From NCBI GenBank assembly GCA_031258155.1, contig JAIRNH010000019.1:1-64000 (forward strand): a stretch of 64,000 bases of DNA, in the 5' to 3' direction. Below are positions 1-10,016 of this stretch, in pieces. This DNA comes from Helicobacteraceae bacterium (GTDB lineage Bacteria; Campylobacterota; Campylobacteria; Campylobacterales; SZUA-545). A model generated the notes under the pieces. The model was not told the origin of the DNA. It made no database searches and saw only the letters and a program-made list of their open reading frames with translations. Position numbers and translations under genes: made by a program. How positions within the stretch are numbered: position 1 is the first letter of the stretch; the number at the start of each line of letters is the position of its first letter.

Positions 1-198
<198 letters not shown>

Positions 199-572
199 TG
201 CAACAATCTCCTTTCTTGATAAAATCAAAATTAGCGAATGTTAGATCGTCTCCGCTTAAATTAGTTTTTCTTGCCCAGCAAAACGCAACGTTTGCGCCGC
301 TTGGTAAGCCTAGAAACGCCGATTGCGGCGCCGCTTCAAAATAGGAGACGGGCGGGAGATCGCCGTTTGTTCTATTAGCGCGACTTGCGTCGGCGCCCAT
401 ATCCCCTACTCTCTTAAAATAGAGGGGGCGTTGAAAAAAACAGATAAACGCCTTGGCGCGCTTGCGGCGTTCGCTTAAAATTAGGGGCATGACCGCTTCC
501 AGAATTGCGCAGCCCCCCTTCAAGTTTGGAGATACGACCTAGCTTTTGCGCTTAGCGCGATCGCGGCGCGCC

Positions 573-695
573 CTAATCGCTCCGACGATCTTTGTTAGAG
601 ATGTTGCGAAGGCACAAATACGCGCCGAGCCATAGCGCCAAAACCGCGATCGCGGTAACTACGTTAAGCCAAATCGGAACCGGTTGGCTAAACAA
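573..695 (-). CDS. Small single-helix membrane protein overlapping ileS
   Basis: A 40-residue ORF starts at a TTG (695-693) that overlaps the last codons of ileS, with AAGGAG seven bases upstream. The product has a short polar start (MFSQPVPIW), one hydrophobic helix at about residues 10-29 and a basic, polar tail ending in KDRRSD, so it should sit in the inner membrane with the tail in the cytoplasm. The overlap and the Shine-Dalgarno site imply translational coupling to ileS. I recall a small membrane ORF after ileS in Campylobacter but cannot confirm homology. Function unknown. Confidence 0.6.
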   Translation of the reverse strand: MFSQPVPIWLNVVTAIAVLALWLGAYLCLRNISNKDRRSD

Positions 696-3447
696 CGCCG
701 CTCTCCTTCGCCAAAGCCGCGCTTAGCGCCTCGTTGCACCGATCGCACGGCTCGTTCTCTTTAGCGGATACATATTTCCAACAGCGCGGGCATTTATGCA
801 GATCGCTTTTAACCGCGATCGCTCCGTCGATCGAAACGATCGCCTCGCGATCTTGCGCGTCAGTTTTCGCCCACGAAATTGTCAGCCAATCGCACAGGTC
901 CTCAAGCGGCAGATCGAGTTTCAGCGCGGGATCGATAATAACTCCAAGCTCCAGCGTGTTTTTGACTACGCCGCTCTTTTTTAGCGCGTCGATCTGCGTA
1001 AAAAACCGCTCCCGTAAAGCTAAAAGCGCCGTAAAATCAAACGTTTCCGCGCCGCATTCGATCGGCTTATGCGTAAAATCAAAGATCGTTTCGCCCTCGT
1101 TTTTAATGATCTTCGGCGCGAACTCGACGGCTTCGTCGGCGGTGTAGGTCAGCGCGGGCGCGATCAGCGTCAGCAGATTTCTAACGATATAGTAGATCGC
1201 GCTTTGCGCCGATCGGCGGCGCGGCGAATCGAGCGGATCGCAGTAGATTCTATCCTTGATCATATCCAAATAAACGCCGCTAAGCTCGACTACCACGAAG
1301 CTATGAATTAGATGCAACGCTTTGGAAAAATCATACTCCTTAAACGCGCTTAACGCCTCGTCGCTTACCTTTTTGGCTATGAAAAGTATCCAGCGATCGA
1401 CTACGCCTAGCTTCTCGTAGGCGATCGGCGTTTGTAAATCCTCGATATTTGCCAGCATAAAACGCAACGTGTTGCGCAGTTTTTTATACTGATCGACGGC
1501 TTGGTTGAGGATATTTTGACTGATCTTGACCTCGGCGCGGTAGTCGCTCGTCGCCGCCCACAGCCGCAAAATCTCGCTCCCCATTTTGCCTACGACGTCG
1601 CTGGGATCAACGCCGTTGCCTTTGGATTTGCTCATCTTTTCGCCCTTTTCATCCACCGTAAAGCCGTGCGTCAAGATGGTTTTATACGGCGCCTCGCCGC
1701 GCGCGGCGCACGAGACCAATAGAGAGCTTTGAAACCAGCCGCGATGCTGATCGCTTCCCTCCAGATACATATCCGCGGGAGCCGCTCCGGCGTCGTAATC
1801 GCCGCTTCGCAAAACCGCCGATTGCGTCGAGCCGCTATCAAACCACACGTCGAGAATATCCGTTACTTTTTCGTATCGGGCGGGGTCGTAATCTTCGGTT
1901 AGGAAATCAGCGATCGGGCGCGTTACCCAGCTATCGCACCCCTCCTTTGCGAAAATCGCGGCGGTTTTGTCCAACACGCGATCGTCAAGTAGGATCGCGC
2001 CGCTTTTTGTATCGCGCAAAAAGGCGATCGGCACGCCCCAGTCGCGCTGGCGCGAGATACACCAATCGGGTCGCGTCGCTATCATCGATCGCAGGCGGTT
2101 GCGCCCGCTTTGGGGATAGAACTTCACGCCCTCGATCGCCGCGATCGCCGTTTCGCGCAGGGTTTTGCCGCCCAGATAAGGCTCGTCCATAGCAATAAAC
2201 CACTGCTTGGTGGCGCGGTATATGACGGGCTTGCGCGTGCGCCAGCAGTGCGGATAGCTGTGCGTAATTTTCTCGCGCCTTAGCAGCGCCGCGTCCAGCT
2301 TTTCGACGATAATCTCGTTTGCTTTGAATACGTGCGTTCCGACAAAACTTTGCGGATCGGGCAGTAGCTTCTCCTCGACAACGCTCCGATCAAAACAGCC
2401 GCGCTCGTCAACGGGCATAACTACGGGCAGATTGTATTTTAGCCCGACGCGGTAGTCCTCCTCGCCGTGTCCGGGCGCGGTATGCACCAGCCCCGTTCCG
2501 TCCTCCATGCTAACGTGATCGCCCAAAATCAACAGGCTTGCGCGGTTATTTAGCGGATTTACCGCCTCCAGCCGCTCGAAGGTTTTGCCCTCGAACTCCC
2601 TAACGATCGCGCCTTTGATTACGTCTTGCGCGATCAGGGCGTCGTAGCGGTCCTTGGCGACGATAAACTCGTCGTCCGTAAGCGCGTATATCGCGTCGCT
2701 TTTTAGCGCGATCGCCACGTTGGCGGGCAAAGTCCAAGGGGTGGTCGTCCAGATAACCGCTTTGGCGCTCTTGATCCCAAGTTTGGCGAGGCTTGCCTTG
2801 GTTAGATCGAAACCAACAAAGATCGAATCGCTCTCCTTGTCCTGATACTCCACCTCCGCTTCGGCTAGCGCCGATTGCGCCGCCCACGACCAATAGACCG
2901 GTTTTTTGCGCTCGATCAGCAAGCCCGCCTTTGCGACGCGCGCAAGCTCTTTGTATATTTCCGATTCAAATCTGTAGTCCATCGTGATGTAGGGTTTGTC
3001 CCAATCGGCGATCGCGCCAAGCGATATAAAACTCTCTTTTTGTATTTGCGCGTATTTCGCGGCGTGTTCCCTGCAAAGGCGGCGGATCTCCGCTTTGCTC
3101 GTTTGCGCCTTGTCTTTGCCGAGCGCGGTCTCCACCTGCTGTTCGATCGGCAGTCCGTGGCAGTCCCAGCCGGGGGTGAAGCGCGTATCAAAACCCTGAA
3201 AGTAGTAAAACTTGACGGTAATATCCTTTAGGATTTTATTAAGCGCGTGTCCGATATGGATCGCGCCGTTGGCGTATGGCGGTCCGTCGTGAAAGGTCCA
3301 TAGCGGCGCGCCTTTGCGGTTTGCCTTCATCTTTTCGTATATCTTGTTTTCAGACCATTTTTTATAGCGCTTAGGCTCGTTTTGCGTTAGATCCGCGCGC
3401 ATAGGAAACCGCGTCTGCGGCAGAAACAGCGTGCTTTTGTAGTCCAT
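688..3447 (-). CDS. ileS: Isoleucine--tRNA ligase
   Basis: This class I synthetase charges tRNA-Ile in the cytoplasm and edits misactivated valine. At 919 residues it has normal bacterial length. HIGH is at residues 64-67 within GPPYANGAIHIGH, the editing domain fills the middle, and KMSKS lies in GEKMSKSKGN in the C-terminal half of the catalytic core. The anticodon-binding helical domain follows. The C-terminus keeps the zinc-ribbon pairs CPRCW and CDRCN of the bacterial type. A small membrane ORF overlaps its 3' end, and the SDR gene lies 13 bases upstream, so it may be the distal part of a leftward unit. Confidence 0.97.
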   Translation of the reverse strand: MDYKSTLFLPQTRFPMRADLTQNEPKRYKKWSENKIYEKMKANRKGAPLWTFHDGPPYANGAIHIGHALNKILKDITVKFYYFQGFDTRFTPGWDCHGLPIEQQVETALGKDKAQTSKAEIRRLCREHAAKYAQIQKESFISLGAIADWDKPYITMDYRFESEIYKELARVAKAGLLIERKKPVYWSWAAQSALAEAEVEYQDKESDSIFVGFDLTKASLAKLGIKSAKAVIWTTTPWTLPANVAIALKSDAIYALTDDEFIVAKDRYDALIAQDVIKGAIVREFEGKTFERLEAVNPLNNRASLLILGDHVSMEDGTGLVHTAPGHGEEDYRVGLKYNLPVVMPVDERGCFDRSVVEEKLLPDPQSFVGTHVFKANEIIVEKLDAALLRREKITHSYPHCWRTRKPVIYRATKQWFIAMDEPYLGGKTLRETAIAAIEGVKFYPQSGRNRLRSMIATRPDWCISRQRDWGVPIAFLRDTKSGAILLDDRVLDKTAAIFAKEGCDSWVTRPIADFLTEDYDPARYEKVTDILDVWFDSGSTQSAVLRSGDYDAGAAPADMYLEGSDQHRGWFQSSLLVSCAARGEAPYKTILTHGFTVDEKGEKMSKSKGNGVDPSDVVGKMGSEILRLWAATSDYRAEVKISQNILNQAVDQYKKLRNTLRFMLANIEDLQTPIAYEKLGVVDRWILFIAKKVSDEALSAFKEYDFSKALHLIHSFVVVELSGVYLDMIKDRIYCDPLDSPRRRSAQSAIYYIVRNLLTLIAPALTYTADEAVEFAPKIIKNEGETIFDFTHKPIECGAETFDFTALLALRERFFTQIDALKKSGVVKNTLELGVIIDPALKLDLPLEDLCDWLTISWAKTDAQDREAIVSIDGAIAVKSDLHKCPRCWKYVSAKENEPCDRCNEALSAALAKESGVV

Positions 3448-3460
3448 GAATCGCTCGCCT

Positions 3461-4288
3461 TTAGGGTTTGTAAGGAAATTGCGGCGCCACCAGCGTGCGC
3501 GCGTAAACGTGGCTGTCGTCGGCGTTTACCCAATCGAGCAAATGACGCAGATAATTTGACGGAAAAGGCGTGTCTTTAAGGGCGGAACGCCTCGCGAAAG
3601 CCGAAGGCGCGCTTATAAGTTTCGGCTTTTTTATCGCCCTTCTGCGAAAGAGCATCTCTTCAAAGCTCATCGTTTCCGGTCCGCAAAGCGCGTAGGTTTC
3701 GTTCCAGCAGTCGTTATGTTCGATCGCGTAGCCGACGTTGGCTATCACGTCGAGAAGGTGAACGGGCGCGATGTGCGTATCCTCTTTCCAAAACTTCAGC
3801 AACACGGATCTGGAGAGCAAGGAATTGATCAAATACTCAAGCGGGCTATTTTCGCCGAAAATGACCGTCGGTTTAAAAACGATATAGCTGATCCCGCTGT
3901 TTTTTACCAGCCCTTCGGCGACAAACCTCGCCTGTTGATAGTCGTTCTCCACCGTGTTGATATGATTTACCGAAAAATGAATAAACTTGTTAATATCCCG
4001 ATCCTGCGCGTATTCCAGCAGATGGCGCGTCGCGGACATGCAAGCTCGCTTATTTTTTCCGTTGTCAACGTTATCTTCGTCGCGGCACTCCACGCAATTG
4101 ATAATCATATCGATCGGCTCGTCGAAATTCAAAAAATCAATCGATCGCGTTAGATCGACAAGCACGTTATTTACGGCTAACCCCGCTTGGCGAGTCAACG
4201 ATATATTTATAAAATCGTGCGTCAAGCAGTAGCGCTCGATAATGCCTCTTCCGACATATCCGCTCCCGCCCGCAATTAAAATTCTCAT
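3461..4288 (-). CDS. Atypical SDR / NAD(P)-dependent epimerase-like protein
   Basis: This 275-residue protein has an N-terminal Rossmann fold with the glycine motif GGSGYVGRG at residues 7-15, as in extended and atypical short-chain dehydrogenases (NmrA/NDUFA9-like). The middle strands contain IIN and FKPTVIFGENSP, the latter resembling the segment after the catalytic region in epimerases. A canonical YxxxK pair is not obvious, so catalysis is uncertain. The start overlaps the stop of the PPK2-like gene by one base (TGATG), implying coupled expression. The substrate cannot be inferred. Confidence 0.7.
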   Translation of the reverse strand: MRILIAGGSGYVGRGIIERYCLTHDFINISLTRQAGLAVNNVLVDLTRSIDFLNFDEPIDMIINCVECRDEDNVDNGKNKRACMSATRHLLEYAQDRDINKFIHFSVNHINTVENDYQQARFVAEGLVKNSGISYIVFKPTVIFGENSPLEYLINSLLSRSVLLKFWKEDTHIAPVHLLDVIANVGYAIEHNDCWNETYALCGPETMSFEEMLFRRRAIKKPKLISAPSAFARRSALKDTPFPSNYLRHLLDWVNADDSHVYARTLVAPQFPYKP

Positions 4289-5094
4289 CAGTATTTCACC
4301 TTAGGGGCGTAATTTCTCGCGACCCCGCTTTCAAGTTCGCCGATCGCTTTACGATCCTTGCCTTTATAGTCGATTTCGCCTAAAAGATGCGCTAACGCCC
4401 CCAATTCGGCTAAACGCTTATCGTCGCAATTAATCTCAAACCACGGCGCGTAAGGCGTATGCGTCCTTGATAGCGTTTCGGCTTCCGCCTTGGCGTATTC
4501 GTCGTAAAGTTTCGCCGATTTTAACTCTAGCTCGGTTAGCCTAAGCCTGCCTAACGGATCGTTTTTCTGTTTTTCTAGTCTAGCGCTCAACTCCTCCTTG
4601 CCAATTGTCAGCATATATTTATAAATTACAAAACCGTCTTCGTAGAGCGCCTGCTCGAAAAGAGGAATCTGGTGGATGTATCTTTCGTATTCGTCCGCGC
4701 TACAACGCCCGATCGCTCTTTCAAGCGTGGCTTTGCGATACCAGCCGCGATCAAACGCCGCTATTTCGCCGCTTCTTGGCAAACGCGAAACAAAATTCGC
4801 GAAATACCATTTTCCGTTTTGCGCGGTTTTTTGCCGCGCCACGCGGATTAAGCTCGCGTCTAATTTCTCGCTCAGCGCTCTGATCGCGCCGCCTTTGCCC
4901 GTTAGTTCGCCGCCTTCAAATAAAACGATCAGGCGGCTTTTGCTCTCGAATATCCATTTTTGCAACTTCAACAGCTCTATCTGCAACGTTCTTAGCCGCT
5001 CTTGGTAATAATCGGCTTTAAGTTTGCCCTTTTTGTTTAACCTTGCCGTATCTAATTCGGCTACGTTGACGGCGGTTTTATAGCTTTGGGGCAT
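4288..5094 (-). CDS. PPK2-family polyphosphate kinase/phosphotransferase
   Basis: Enzymes of this family move phosphate between polyphosphate and nucleotides in the cytoplasm. The 268-residue protein has the PPK2 P-loop region (FEGGELTGKGGAIR, about residues 60-73) and the lid motif FDRGWYRKATLERAIG, close to the family's FDRSWYNRAGVE. The usual acidic residue after FEG appears altered (EGGELTGKG rather than EGRDAAGKG). The C-terminal part, WFEINCDDK, matches family ends such as WxVVxADDK. Donor and acceptor preference (AMP, ADP or GDP) is not decidable by eye. It is transcribed leftward, divergent from the CinA-domain gene. Confidence 0.85.
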   Translation of the reverse strand: MPQSYKTAVNVAELDTARLNKKGKLKADYYQERLRTLQIELLKLQKWIFESKSRLIVLFEGGELTGKGGAIRALSEKLDASLIRVARQKTAQNGKWYFANFVSRLPRSGEIAAFDRGWYRKATLERAIGRCSADEYERYIHQIPLFEQALYEDGFVIYKYMLTIGKEELSARLEKQKNDPLGRLRLTELELKSAKLYDEYAKAEAETLSRTHTPYAPWFEINCDDKRLAELGALAHLLGEIDYKGKDRKAIGELESGVARNYAPKVKY

Positions 5095-5129
5095 AGCTGA
5101 CCTTGAAATCTCTTAGTAATGGTTTGTTT

Positions 5130-5813
5130 ATGTTAGAGCAAAACCGCTTAGTTTGTGTGAATCTCTTGGGATTTGACCCCGCCGCCGCCGTAATTTTAAC
5201 AAAATCTTGCGCCGATCGCTTCGGCGCGCGCGTAACGGCGCGGGAGCATATCGGCGGCTGGAGCGTCCTAGAGTGCGAGGCGAGCGCCGCGTCTTCGGCT
5301 TTCGCCGACGAAGTGTGCGCGCTATTTGCGCCAAAGGCGTTTATAGGCGATCCGTTCGCGCGCGCTATCGCTTTGCTCAAAAAACGCGGCGAAACAATCT
5401 CCTTCGCCGAAAGTTGCACCGGCGGACTGCTAGCGGCGCATTTCACCGCGATCGCGGGCGCTTCGGAGGTTTTTGACGGATCGTTCGTTACCTATTCCAA
5501 TCGCTTAAAAACTAGCTGGCTGGGCGTTCAACAAGAGACGCTGTTAAGTTTCGGCGCGGTTAGCGCGGAGTGCGTCGAGCAGATGGCTTTAGGAGCGCTA
5601 AAGCGAAGCGGCGCTAATTACGCGCTTTCGATTAGCGGCGTGGCGGGACCCGGCGGCGGCGGCGAGAAAAAACCGGTCGGAACGGTATTTGTCGGATACG
5701 CTTGCGATCGCGACGAAACCTTCGCCGAAAAGCTATTTCTGAAAGGCTCTCGATCGCGGGTGCGAAAACAGGCGGTTTTTCACGCTTTGCGCCTGTTTCT
5801 TTCGCGATCCTGA
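5130..5813 (+). CDS. CinA C-terminal-domain protein (NMN amidohydrolase family)
   Basis: The conserved C-terminal two thirds are of the CinA/PncC type, which deamidates nicotinamide mononucleotide in pyridine-nucleotide salvage. Visible motifs are SFAESCTGGLLAAHFT with the nucleophile-bearing SCTGG, VTYSNRLKTSWLGV, and SISGVAGPGGG near the C-terminus. About 80 N-terminal residues do not look like a full MoCF-type CinA domain. I prefer the ATG at 5130 (227 residues) over a TTG 27 bases earlier, although neither has a strong ribosome-binding site. It stands alone on the + strand, divergent from the PPK2 gene and convergent with the periplasmic-protein gene. Confidence 0.82.
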   Translation: MLEQNRLVCVNLLGFDPAAAVILTKSCADRFGARVTAREHIGGWSVLECEASAASSAFADEVCALFAPKAFIGDPFARAIALLKKRGETISFAESCTGGLLAAHFTAIAGASEVFDGSFVTYSNRLKTSWLGVQQETLLSFGAVSAECVEQMALGALKRSGANYALSISGVAGPGGGGEKKPVGTVFVGYACDRDETFAEKLFLKGSRSRVRKQAVFHALRLFLSRS

Positions 5814-5865
5814 CGGCGGCGCGATACCATTGTTTCGCCCTCCCCTTATGAAGCGCCGCGAAACG

Positions 5866-6948
5866 CTATTGCGTCTCCTCTTTTTTTACCCAGCCGATCT
5901 TCTGATCGGGCAAAAGCACCTTAATATACTCTTTAGTCTCCTTAAGCGCCACGGCTCGCGTGGGGCGATCGGTGACATAAAAGAGCGTGCTTGCGGCGAT
6001 CGGCAACAGCCTAATTTGCGCGCCGGTATTGATTGTTATCTCTTCGTCGCGCAACGCAAGCCAGAAAATTATCGCGACCGCGAGCGCGGCGGCGCCTAAA
6101 AAGGCTATTTTGCGCGTTTTGATCGAAACGCCGATAAACGCGACGCAAACAAGCGAAAGTAGCATAACGTTAAGCCACGGAAAAGAGCGTTTATTTGGGT
6201 TGATCTCCAGATTAGCGTCGGTTTTTCGTTCGATGGAGCTAAGGTCTAAAGCGAACTCGATTCGCTTAAAATCGCCGCTTGTCGGGTTAAAGTAGTTAAA
6301 CGCTATCTCTTCTAACGTCGATGGAATAATCGCGTAATAGAACATCTTTGTTTCGGGCAACTTGTTGTCTATCGACTCTATGCCCTGTTCTTGAGCGATT
6401 GAGCCTAACGTAAATTTATCGAGATTGGACTTTTCGCCTTGTATCTCTATCGCCGCGATATTTTGCGTCTCGCTATAACGTTCTACTTTATAGGATACGA
6501 CCCGCAAATCGTCGGCGATCACGCCGCAAAACTGCGGATTGGCGTTTAGCCTTGACGCGCCCGCTTTTATAGGCGGCGCGACCGCGACGTCTTTCTGTCC
6601 GTTAAGAAGGGTGATTTCGGTTTCAACCGGCGGAAAACTTACCCTAGGCGCGAGAATCTGATAATAGACGGTTAGACGGCGGCGATTTTCATCGACGCGC
6701 CGCCAGCTTGGATTGACGCTTATACGCTTGACTCCCGTGCCGTTGTCGTCGCCGCCTATGCGCGTTTCAATACGATCAAAGTTACGCTCGGTAATAACGG
6801 CGTTATATACGACGGGTATAACCTGTCCGACATAGAGCGAATCGGGCAAGGCTTCGGCGGAGACGTAAAGGATTTTCGGCGAAAAACTAGCTTCCGTCTC
6901 GGCAAATAGCGACGCGGCGATCGCGAGCGCGGCAAAAAACGCTCGCAC
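5866..6948 (-). CDS. Conserved periplasmic membrane-anchored protein at the purQ locus
   Basis: The 360-residue product starts with a Sec signal peptide (MRAFFAALAIAASLFAETEA). A long beta-rich periplasmic region follows, then two hydrophobic helices at about residues 255-300 and a C-terminal stretch of about 50 residues ending in a GWVKKE turn typical of SH3-like domains. It begins two bases after purQ, so it belongs to the ctp-pur operon. Campylobacter jejuni has, as I recall, an uncharacterised periplasmic protein in the same place (Cj0515 area). The beta-rich ectodomain with TM helices recalls BatD/oxygen-tolerance architecture, but that is a guess. Confidence 0.7.
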   Translation of the reverse strand: MRAFFAALAIAASLFAETEASFSPKILYVSAEALPDSLYVGQVIPVVYNAVITERNFDRIETRIGGDDNGTGVKRISVNPSWRRVDENRRRLTVYYQILAPRVSFPPVETEITLLNGQKDVAVAPPIKAGASRLNANPQFCGVIADDLRVVSYKVERYSETQNIAAIEIQGEKSNLDKFTLGSIAQEQGIESIDNKLPETKMFYYAIIPSTLEEIAFNYFNPTSGDFKRIEFALDLSSIERKTDANLEINPNKRSFPWLNVMLLSLVCVAFIGVSIKTRKIAFLGAAALAVAIIFWLALRDEEITINTGAQIRLLPIAASTLFYVTDRPTRAVALKETKEYIKVLLPDQKIGWVKKEETQ

Positions 6949-6950
6949 GG

Positions 6951-7625
6951 CTAAAACTCCAGCGCGTTTTTAATCAACGCGAGTCCGTCGTTCCCCGCGC
7001 TAAACGCGCTTGCGGCGCGTTCGGGGTGCGGCATCAAAGCGAAAACGTTTTTTTCTTTGTTCAATACGCCCGCTATAGAGTCGATCGAGCCGTTTACGTT
7101 CGCTTTCGCGCCGTCGGCGTCGCAGTAGGTCAGCGCGACTTGATCGTTGTCGTAAAGCTCTTTTAACCCGTTGGAATCGATGTAATACGCGCCTTCGGCA
7201 TGCGCTATCGGCATAGATAAAATTTGCGACTCTTTGAATTTGGATAAAAAAAGATTTTTCGCGCTCGCGACCTTTATATGAACGTCGCGGCTAATAAAGC
7301 GCTGATTTTCGTTTCTTAGCATCGCGCCCGGAAGCAGTCTCGCCTCAAGCAGTATCTGAAAGCCGTTGCATATTCCGAATACCTTGCCGCCGCTCTTAGC
7401 GAACGAGGCGACGGCGTTCATAATAGGCGCGAATTTAGCGATTGCGCCGCATCTTAGATAATCGCCGTAACTAAAACCGCCCGGAATAACGACGAGATCG
7501 GTTTTAGAAGGCAGATCGCGCTCGTCATGACGAACGATAACGCTTTTTGCGCCCGCCCGCTCAAACGCGCGCGCCGTGTCGCGTTCGCAGTTAGAGCCGG
7601 GGAAAAGCAGAATGGAAACGGTCAT
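6951..7625 (-). CDS. purQ: Phosphoribosylformylglycinamidine synthase subunit I
   Basis: PurQ is the glutaminase subunit of FGAM synthase and passes ammonia to PurL in purine synthesis. The 224-residue protein is a class I glutamine amidotransferase. The nucleophile is Cys86 in GICNGFQ, and the His-Glu pair is in MPHPERA near the C-terminus. IPGGFSYGDYLRCGAIA is diagnostic for PurQ. Its start overlaps the purS stop by four bases, so the PurS and PurQ subunits are coupled. PurL is not in this window. Confidence 0.96.
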   Translation of the reverse strand: MTVSILLFPGSNCERDTARAFERAGAKSVIVRHDERDLPSKTDLVVIPGGFSYGDYLRCGAIAKFAPIMNAVASFAKSGGKVFGICNGFQILLEARLLPGAMLRNENQRFISRDVHIKVASAKNLFLSKFKESQILSMPIAHAEGAYYIDSNGLKELYDNDQVALTYCDADGAKANVNGSIDSIAGVLNKEKNVFALMPHPERAASAFSAGNDGLALIKNALEF

Positions 7626-7864
7626 GGCTCTATATCGATCGAATAATCTTCGATCACCGCGTTGACAAGCGCCTCTTTAGCGATCTTATCAGCCTCCTCC
7701 TCCGCTTCGCCGATCGTTTCGGAAGACATTTGCAAAACAAACCGTTTGCCCGCTCTCGCGTCGCTCACGTTTGAAAACCCAAGCGCGGCGAGAGCGTGAA
7801 GCGTCGCTTTGCCTTGAGGGTCCAGAATGCCCTCTTTTAAAAATACGTTTACAATCGCTTTCAT
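7622..7864 (-). CDS. purS: Phosphoribosylformylglycinamidine synthase subunit PurS
   Basis: PurS is the small subunit that bridges PurQ and small-type PurL. The 80-residue length fits, as do [24 protein letters not shown] and the C-terminal YSIDIEP. Its start overlaps the purC stop by four bases (ATGA) and its stop overlaps purQ. A separate PurS implies the three-protein form of FGAM synthase, as expected outside the gamma and beta proteobacteria. Confidence 0.95.
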   Translation of the reverse strand: MKAIVNVFLKEGILDPQGKATLHALAALGFSNVSDARAGKRFVLQMSSETIGEAEEEADKIAKEALVNAVIEDYSIDIEP

Positions 7865-8577
7865 TTTAACGCCCCTTGAATACGTTTTAACACCTCTTCG
7901 TAAGCCAATTTCACGCCGCCCAAGTCTTGACGGAAACGATCCTTGTCGAGTTTTTCGCCGCTATTTACATCCCAGAAACGGCAGCTATCGGGGCTTATTT
8001 CGTCCGCGAGCAAAATGTTTCCCTCGCGATCGGCTCCGAATTCGGCTTTGAAATCCACCAGATTAAGATTTACCGATCGGAAAAACGGGCGTAGTATATC
8101 GTTGATTTTACGGACAAGCGTTTTTAGCGTTTTCAACTCGTTTTCGCTCGCCAATTTCATCAAAACGGCGTGTTCGTCGTTTAGGATCGGATCGCCTAGA
8201 TCGTCGTTTTTGTAGTAAAACTCCACTAGCGTAAAGTCAAGCTCCGTCCCCTCTTTGATCCCAAGCCGTTTAGAAAGGCTTCCGGTAGCGATATTGCGCG
8301 CTACGACCTCTATGGGAATAATCCGCGTTTTTTTGATCAGATGGCGCGTATCGTCTAGTTGTTTGACTAGGTGGGTTGCAACGCCGTTTTTTTCGATCAG
8401 CCCGAAAAGTTTTGCGCTGATCGCGGCGTTCAACGCGCCTTTGCCTTTTTCTTGCGACTTTTTTTGCGCGTTAAACGCCGTGAGATCGTCTTTGAACTCC
8501 GCGATTAACAGCGCGTCGTCGTCCGTAGCGAACAGTTTTTTGCCTTTGCCTTCGTATATTTGCTCTCTCTTATTCAT
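7861..8577 (-). CDS. purC: Phosphoribosylaminoimidazole-succinocarboxamide synthase
   Basis: This SAICAR synthase joins aspartate to CAIR with ATP in purine synthesis. I chose the ATG at 8577 (238 residues, [16 protein letters not shown]) because the nucleotide-binding YEGKGK motif usually lies within the first ten residues; the longer reading would overlap the ctp 3' end. Family motifs include [15 protein letters not shown], the SAICAR signature LVDFKAEFG, and [14 protein letters not shown]. It lies 13 bases after ctp and overlaps purS by four bases. Confidence 0.95.
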   Translation of the reverse strand: MNKREQIYEGKGKKLFATDDDALLIAEFKDDLTAFNAQKKSQEKGKGALNAAISAKLFGLIEKNGVATHLVKQLDDTRHLIKKTRIIPIEVVARNIATGSLSKRLGIKEGTELDFTLVEFYYKNDDLGDPILNDEHAVLMKLASENELKTLKTLVRKINDILRPFFRSVNLNLVDFKAEFGADREGNILLADEISPDSCRFWDVNSGEKLDKDRFRQDLGGVKLAYEEVLKRIQGALK

Positions 8578-8590
8578 GCGCGTTCTCGAT

Positions 8591-9892
8591 TTAGTTTTTA
8601 AGCACAATTAACCCGCGTAAAATATCAAGCGCCGTTTTTAGTTGATAATCGGAGCTTAACTGCGCTTTGGTAATTACGCCGGAATCCTCGTCGCGCTCGT
8701 TTGTTTTGCGCGCGTCGTTCGTAGCGCTAAGTTGCGCCTCGAGATGACCTTTTAACTGCGCCTCTTTAATCTCAAATTCGTTGTCTATCTCCTTGACGCT
8801 GACGCGCCTTACCTCCACGTCCGGAACGATGCCCGTAGCCTGAATGCTCCGTCCGCTTGGCAGATAGTATCTCGCAATCGTCAGGCGAATCGCGTCGCCC
8901 CCGTCTCCCTCGAGCGGCAAAACCACCTGCACGCTCCCCTTGCCAAAGGTTTTTTCTCCGACGATCACGGCGCGTTTGTGATCTTGCAGGCTACCGCTGA
9001 CAATCTCGCTAGCGCTAGCGCTACCGCCGTTGACTAAAACCACTACGGGAATATCGGTAACGCTGCCCGTCTTGCTCGCGCGAAAAACCTGATTTTCGCT
9101 TTCAACGCGACCCTTTTGCGAAACGATAACGCCTTTATCGATAAAAATATTCGTCGTTTTAACCGCCTGATCCATTAAACCTCCAGCGTTATTGCGAAGA
9201 TCCAAAATAATGCCTTTAGTCTTGTCCTTGCGAGCGTCAATCTCCTTTTTCAAAGACGCCGCCACGTTCTTGTCAAAGCTGACGACGCGAAGATATAACG
9301 TATCCTCGTTGTAGGTTTTAGCGTACACCGACTGCACTTTTATAATCGCGCGGACAATCGGTATCTCCAGCGGTCTCTCCGCGCTTTTGCGCACAATCGT
9401 AAGCCTAACGTTCGTGTTGGGTTCGCCGCGCATCAAACCAACCGCCTCGTCGATATTCATTCCGATCGTGGACCTATCGTCGATTTTGAGGATAATATCG
9501 CCGCTTTCAATGCCGGCTTTGTCCGCCGGAGTGCCGTCCATAGGAGCTTCGACCGTCAGCGCGCCGTCGCGCATACTAACCGTGATGCCGAGCCCGCCGA
9601 ATTCGCCCTGCGTTTTGGCGTTCATGTCCCGATACTGCTTCGCCTCCAAATAGCCCGAATGCGCGTCAAGGTTCGAGAGCATTCCGTCCAGAGCCTTTTG
9701 GATTACCGTATCGATTTCCACTGGATCGACGTAGTATTTCTCCACCGTATTGACGACTTTTGTAAATTTCTCAAAAGCGTTAATCCGAGCCGTATCATAG
9801 TTCGCGCTTTTTGCTTCAAGCGTGTTATAAAGCCCGAGAGAGGCGCTCGCTACGACGACAAACGAGACAAACGCGATTATTCGCTGTTTCAT
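8591..9892 (-). CDS. ctpA: Carboxyl-terminal processing protease (S41)
   Basis: This periplasmic serine protease cuts proteins at their C-termini and usually acts on envelope proteins. I start it at the ATG at 9892 with GGAG upstream (433 residues), because it gives a clean signal anchor ([19 protein letters not shown]). A PDZ domain at about residues 90-180 contains GGLGITVS. The S41 core has [17 protein letters not shown] with the catalytic Ser and [11 protein letters not shown] with the catalytic Lys. It leads the pur operon, an arrangement I recall from Campylobacter, and a TACAAT -10 candidate lies upstream. Confidence 0.94.
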   Translation of the reverse strand: MKQRIIAFVSFVVVASASLGLYNTLEAKSANYDTARINAFEKFTKVVNTVEKYYVDPVEIDTVIQKALDGMLSNLDAHSGYLEAKQYRDMNAKTQGEFGGLGITVSMRDGALTVEAPMDGTPADKAGIESGDIILKIDDRSTIGMNIDEAVGLMRGEPNTNVRLTIVRKSAERPLEIPIVRAIIKVQSVYAKTYNEDTLYLRVVSFDKNVAASLKKEIDARKDKTKGIILDLRNNAGGLMDQAVKTTNIFIDKGVIVSQKGRVESENQVFRASKTGSVTDIPVVVLVNGGSASASEIVSGSLQDHKRAVIVGEKTFGKGSVQVVLPLEGDGGDAIRLTIARYYLPSGRSIQATGIVPDVEVRRVSVKEIDNEFEIKEAQLKGHLEAQLSATNDARKTNERDEDSGVITKAQLSSDYQLKTALDILRGLIVLKN

Positions 9893-10016
9893 AAAAACTC
9901 CGTTTTGGTAAAAGAAAGGCTGTATTGTAAGAAACCGCCTCTTAATATATAGCCCGATTGGTTTGTTCCCGCGTAATTTAAGCGATATAATTGGCGAAAA
10001 ATTATTAGGAAGCGTT
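9893..10016. promoter_or_regulatory. Divergent promoter region between ctpA and glgB
   Basis: The 124 bases separate two divergent genes. Rightward, TATAAT at 9986-9991 lies 26 bases before the glgB ATG and is a good -10 box with no clear -35, as is usual in Campylobacterota. Leftward, TACAAT (9929-9924 on the minus strand) lies 32 bases before the ctpA start. No operator was recognised. Confidence 0.5.

Noticed and set aside
1501-1722. Several + strand ORFs inside ileS and other long genes
   Set aside because: GC-rich, biased codons open antisense frames; the opposite-strand proteins are certain and the shadows show no motifs or start sites.
9963-10016. Upstream TTG start for glgB
   Set aside because: It would put the TATAAT promoter box inside the coding region, while the ATG at 10017 has AGGA and a typical N-terminus.
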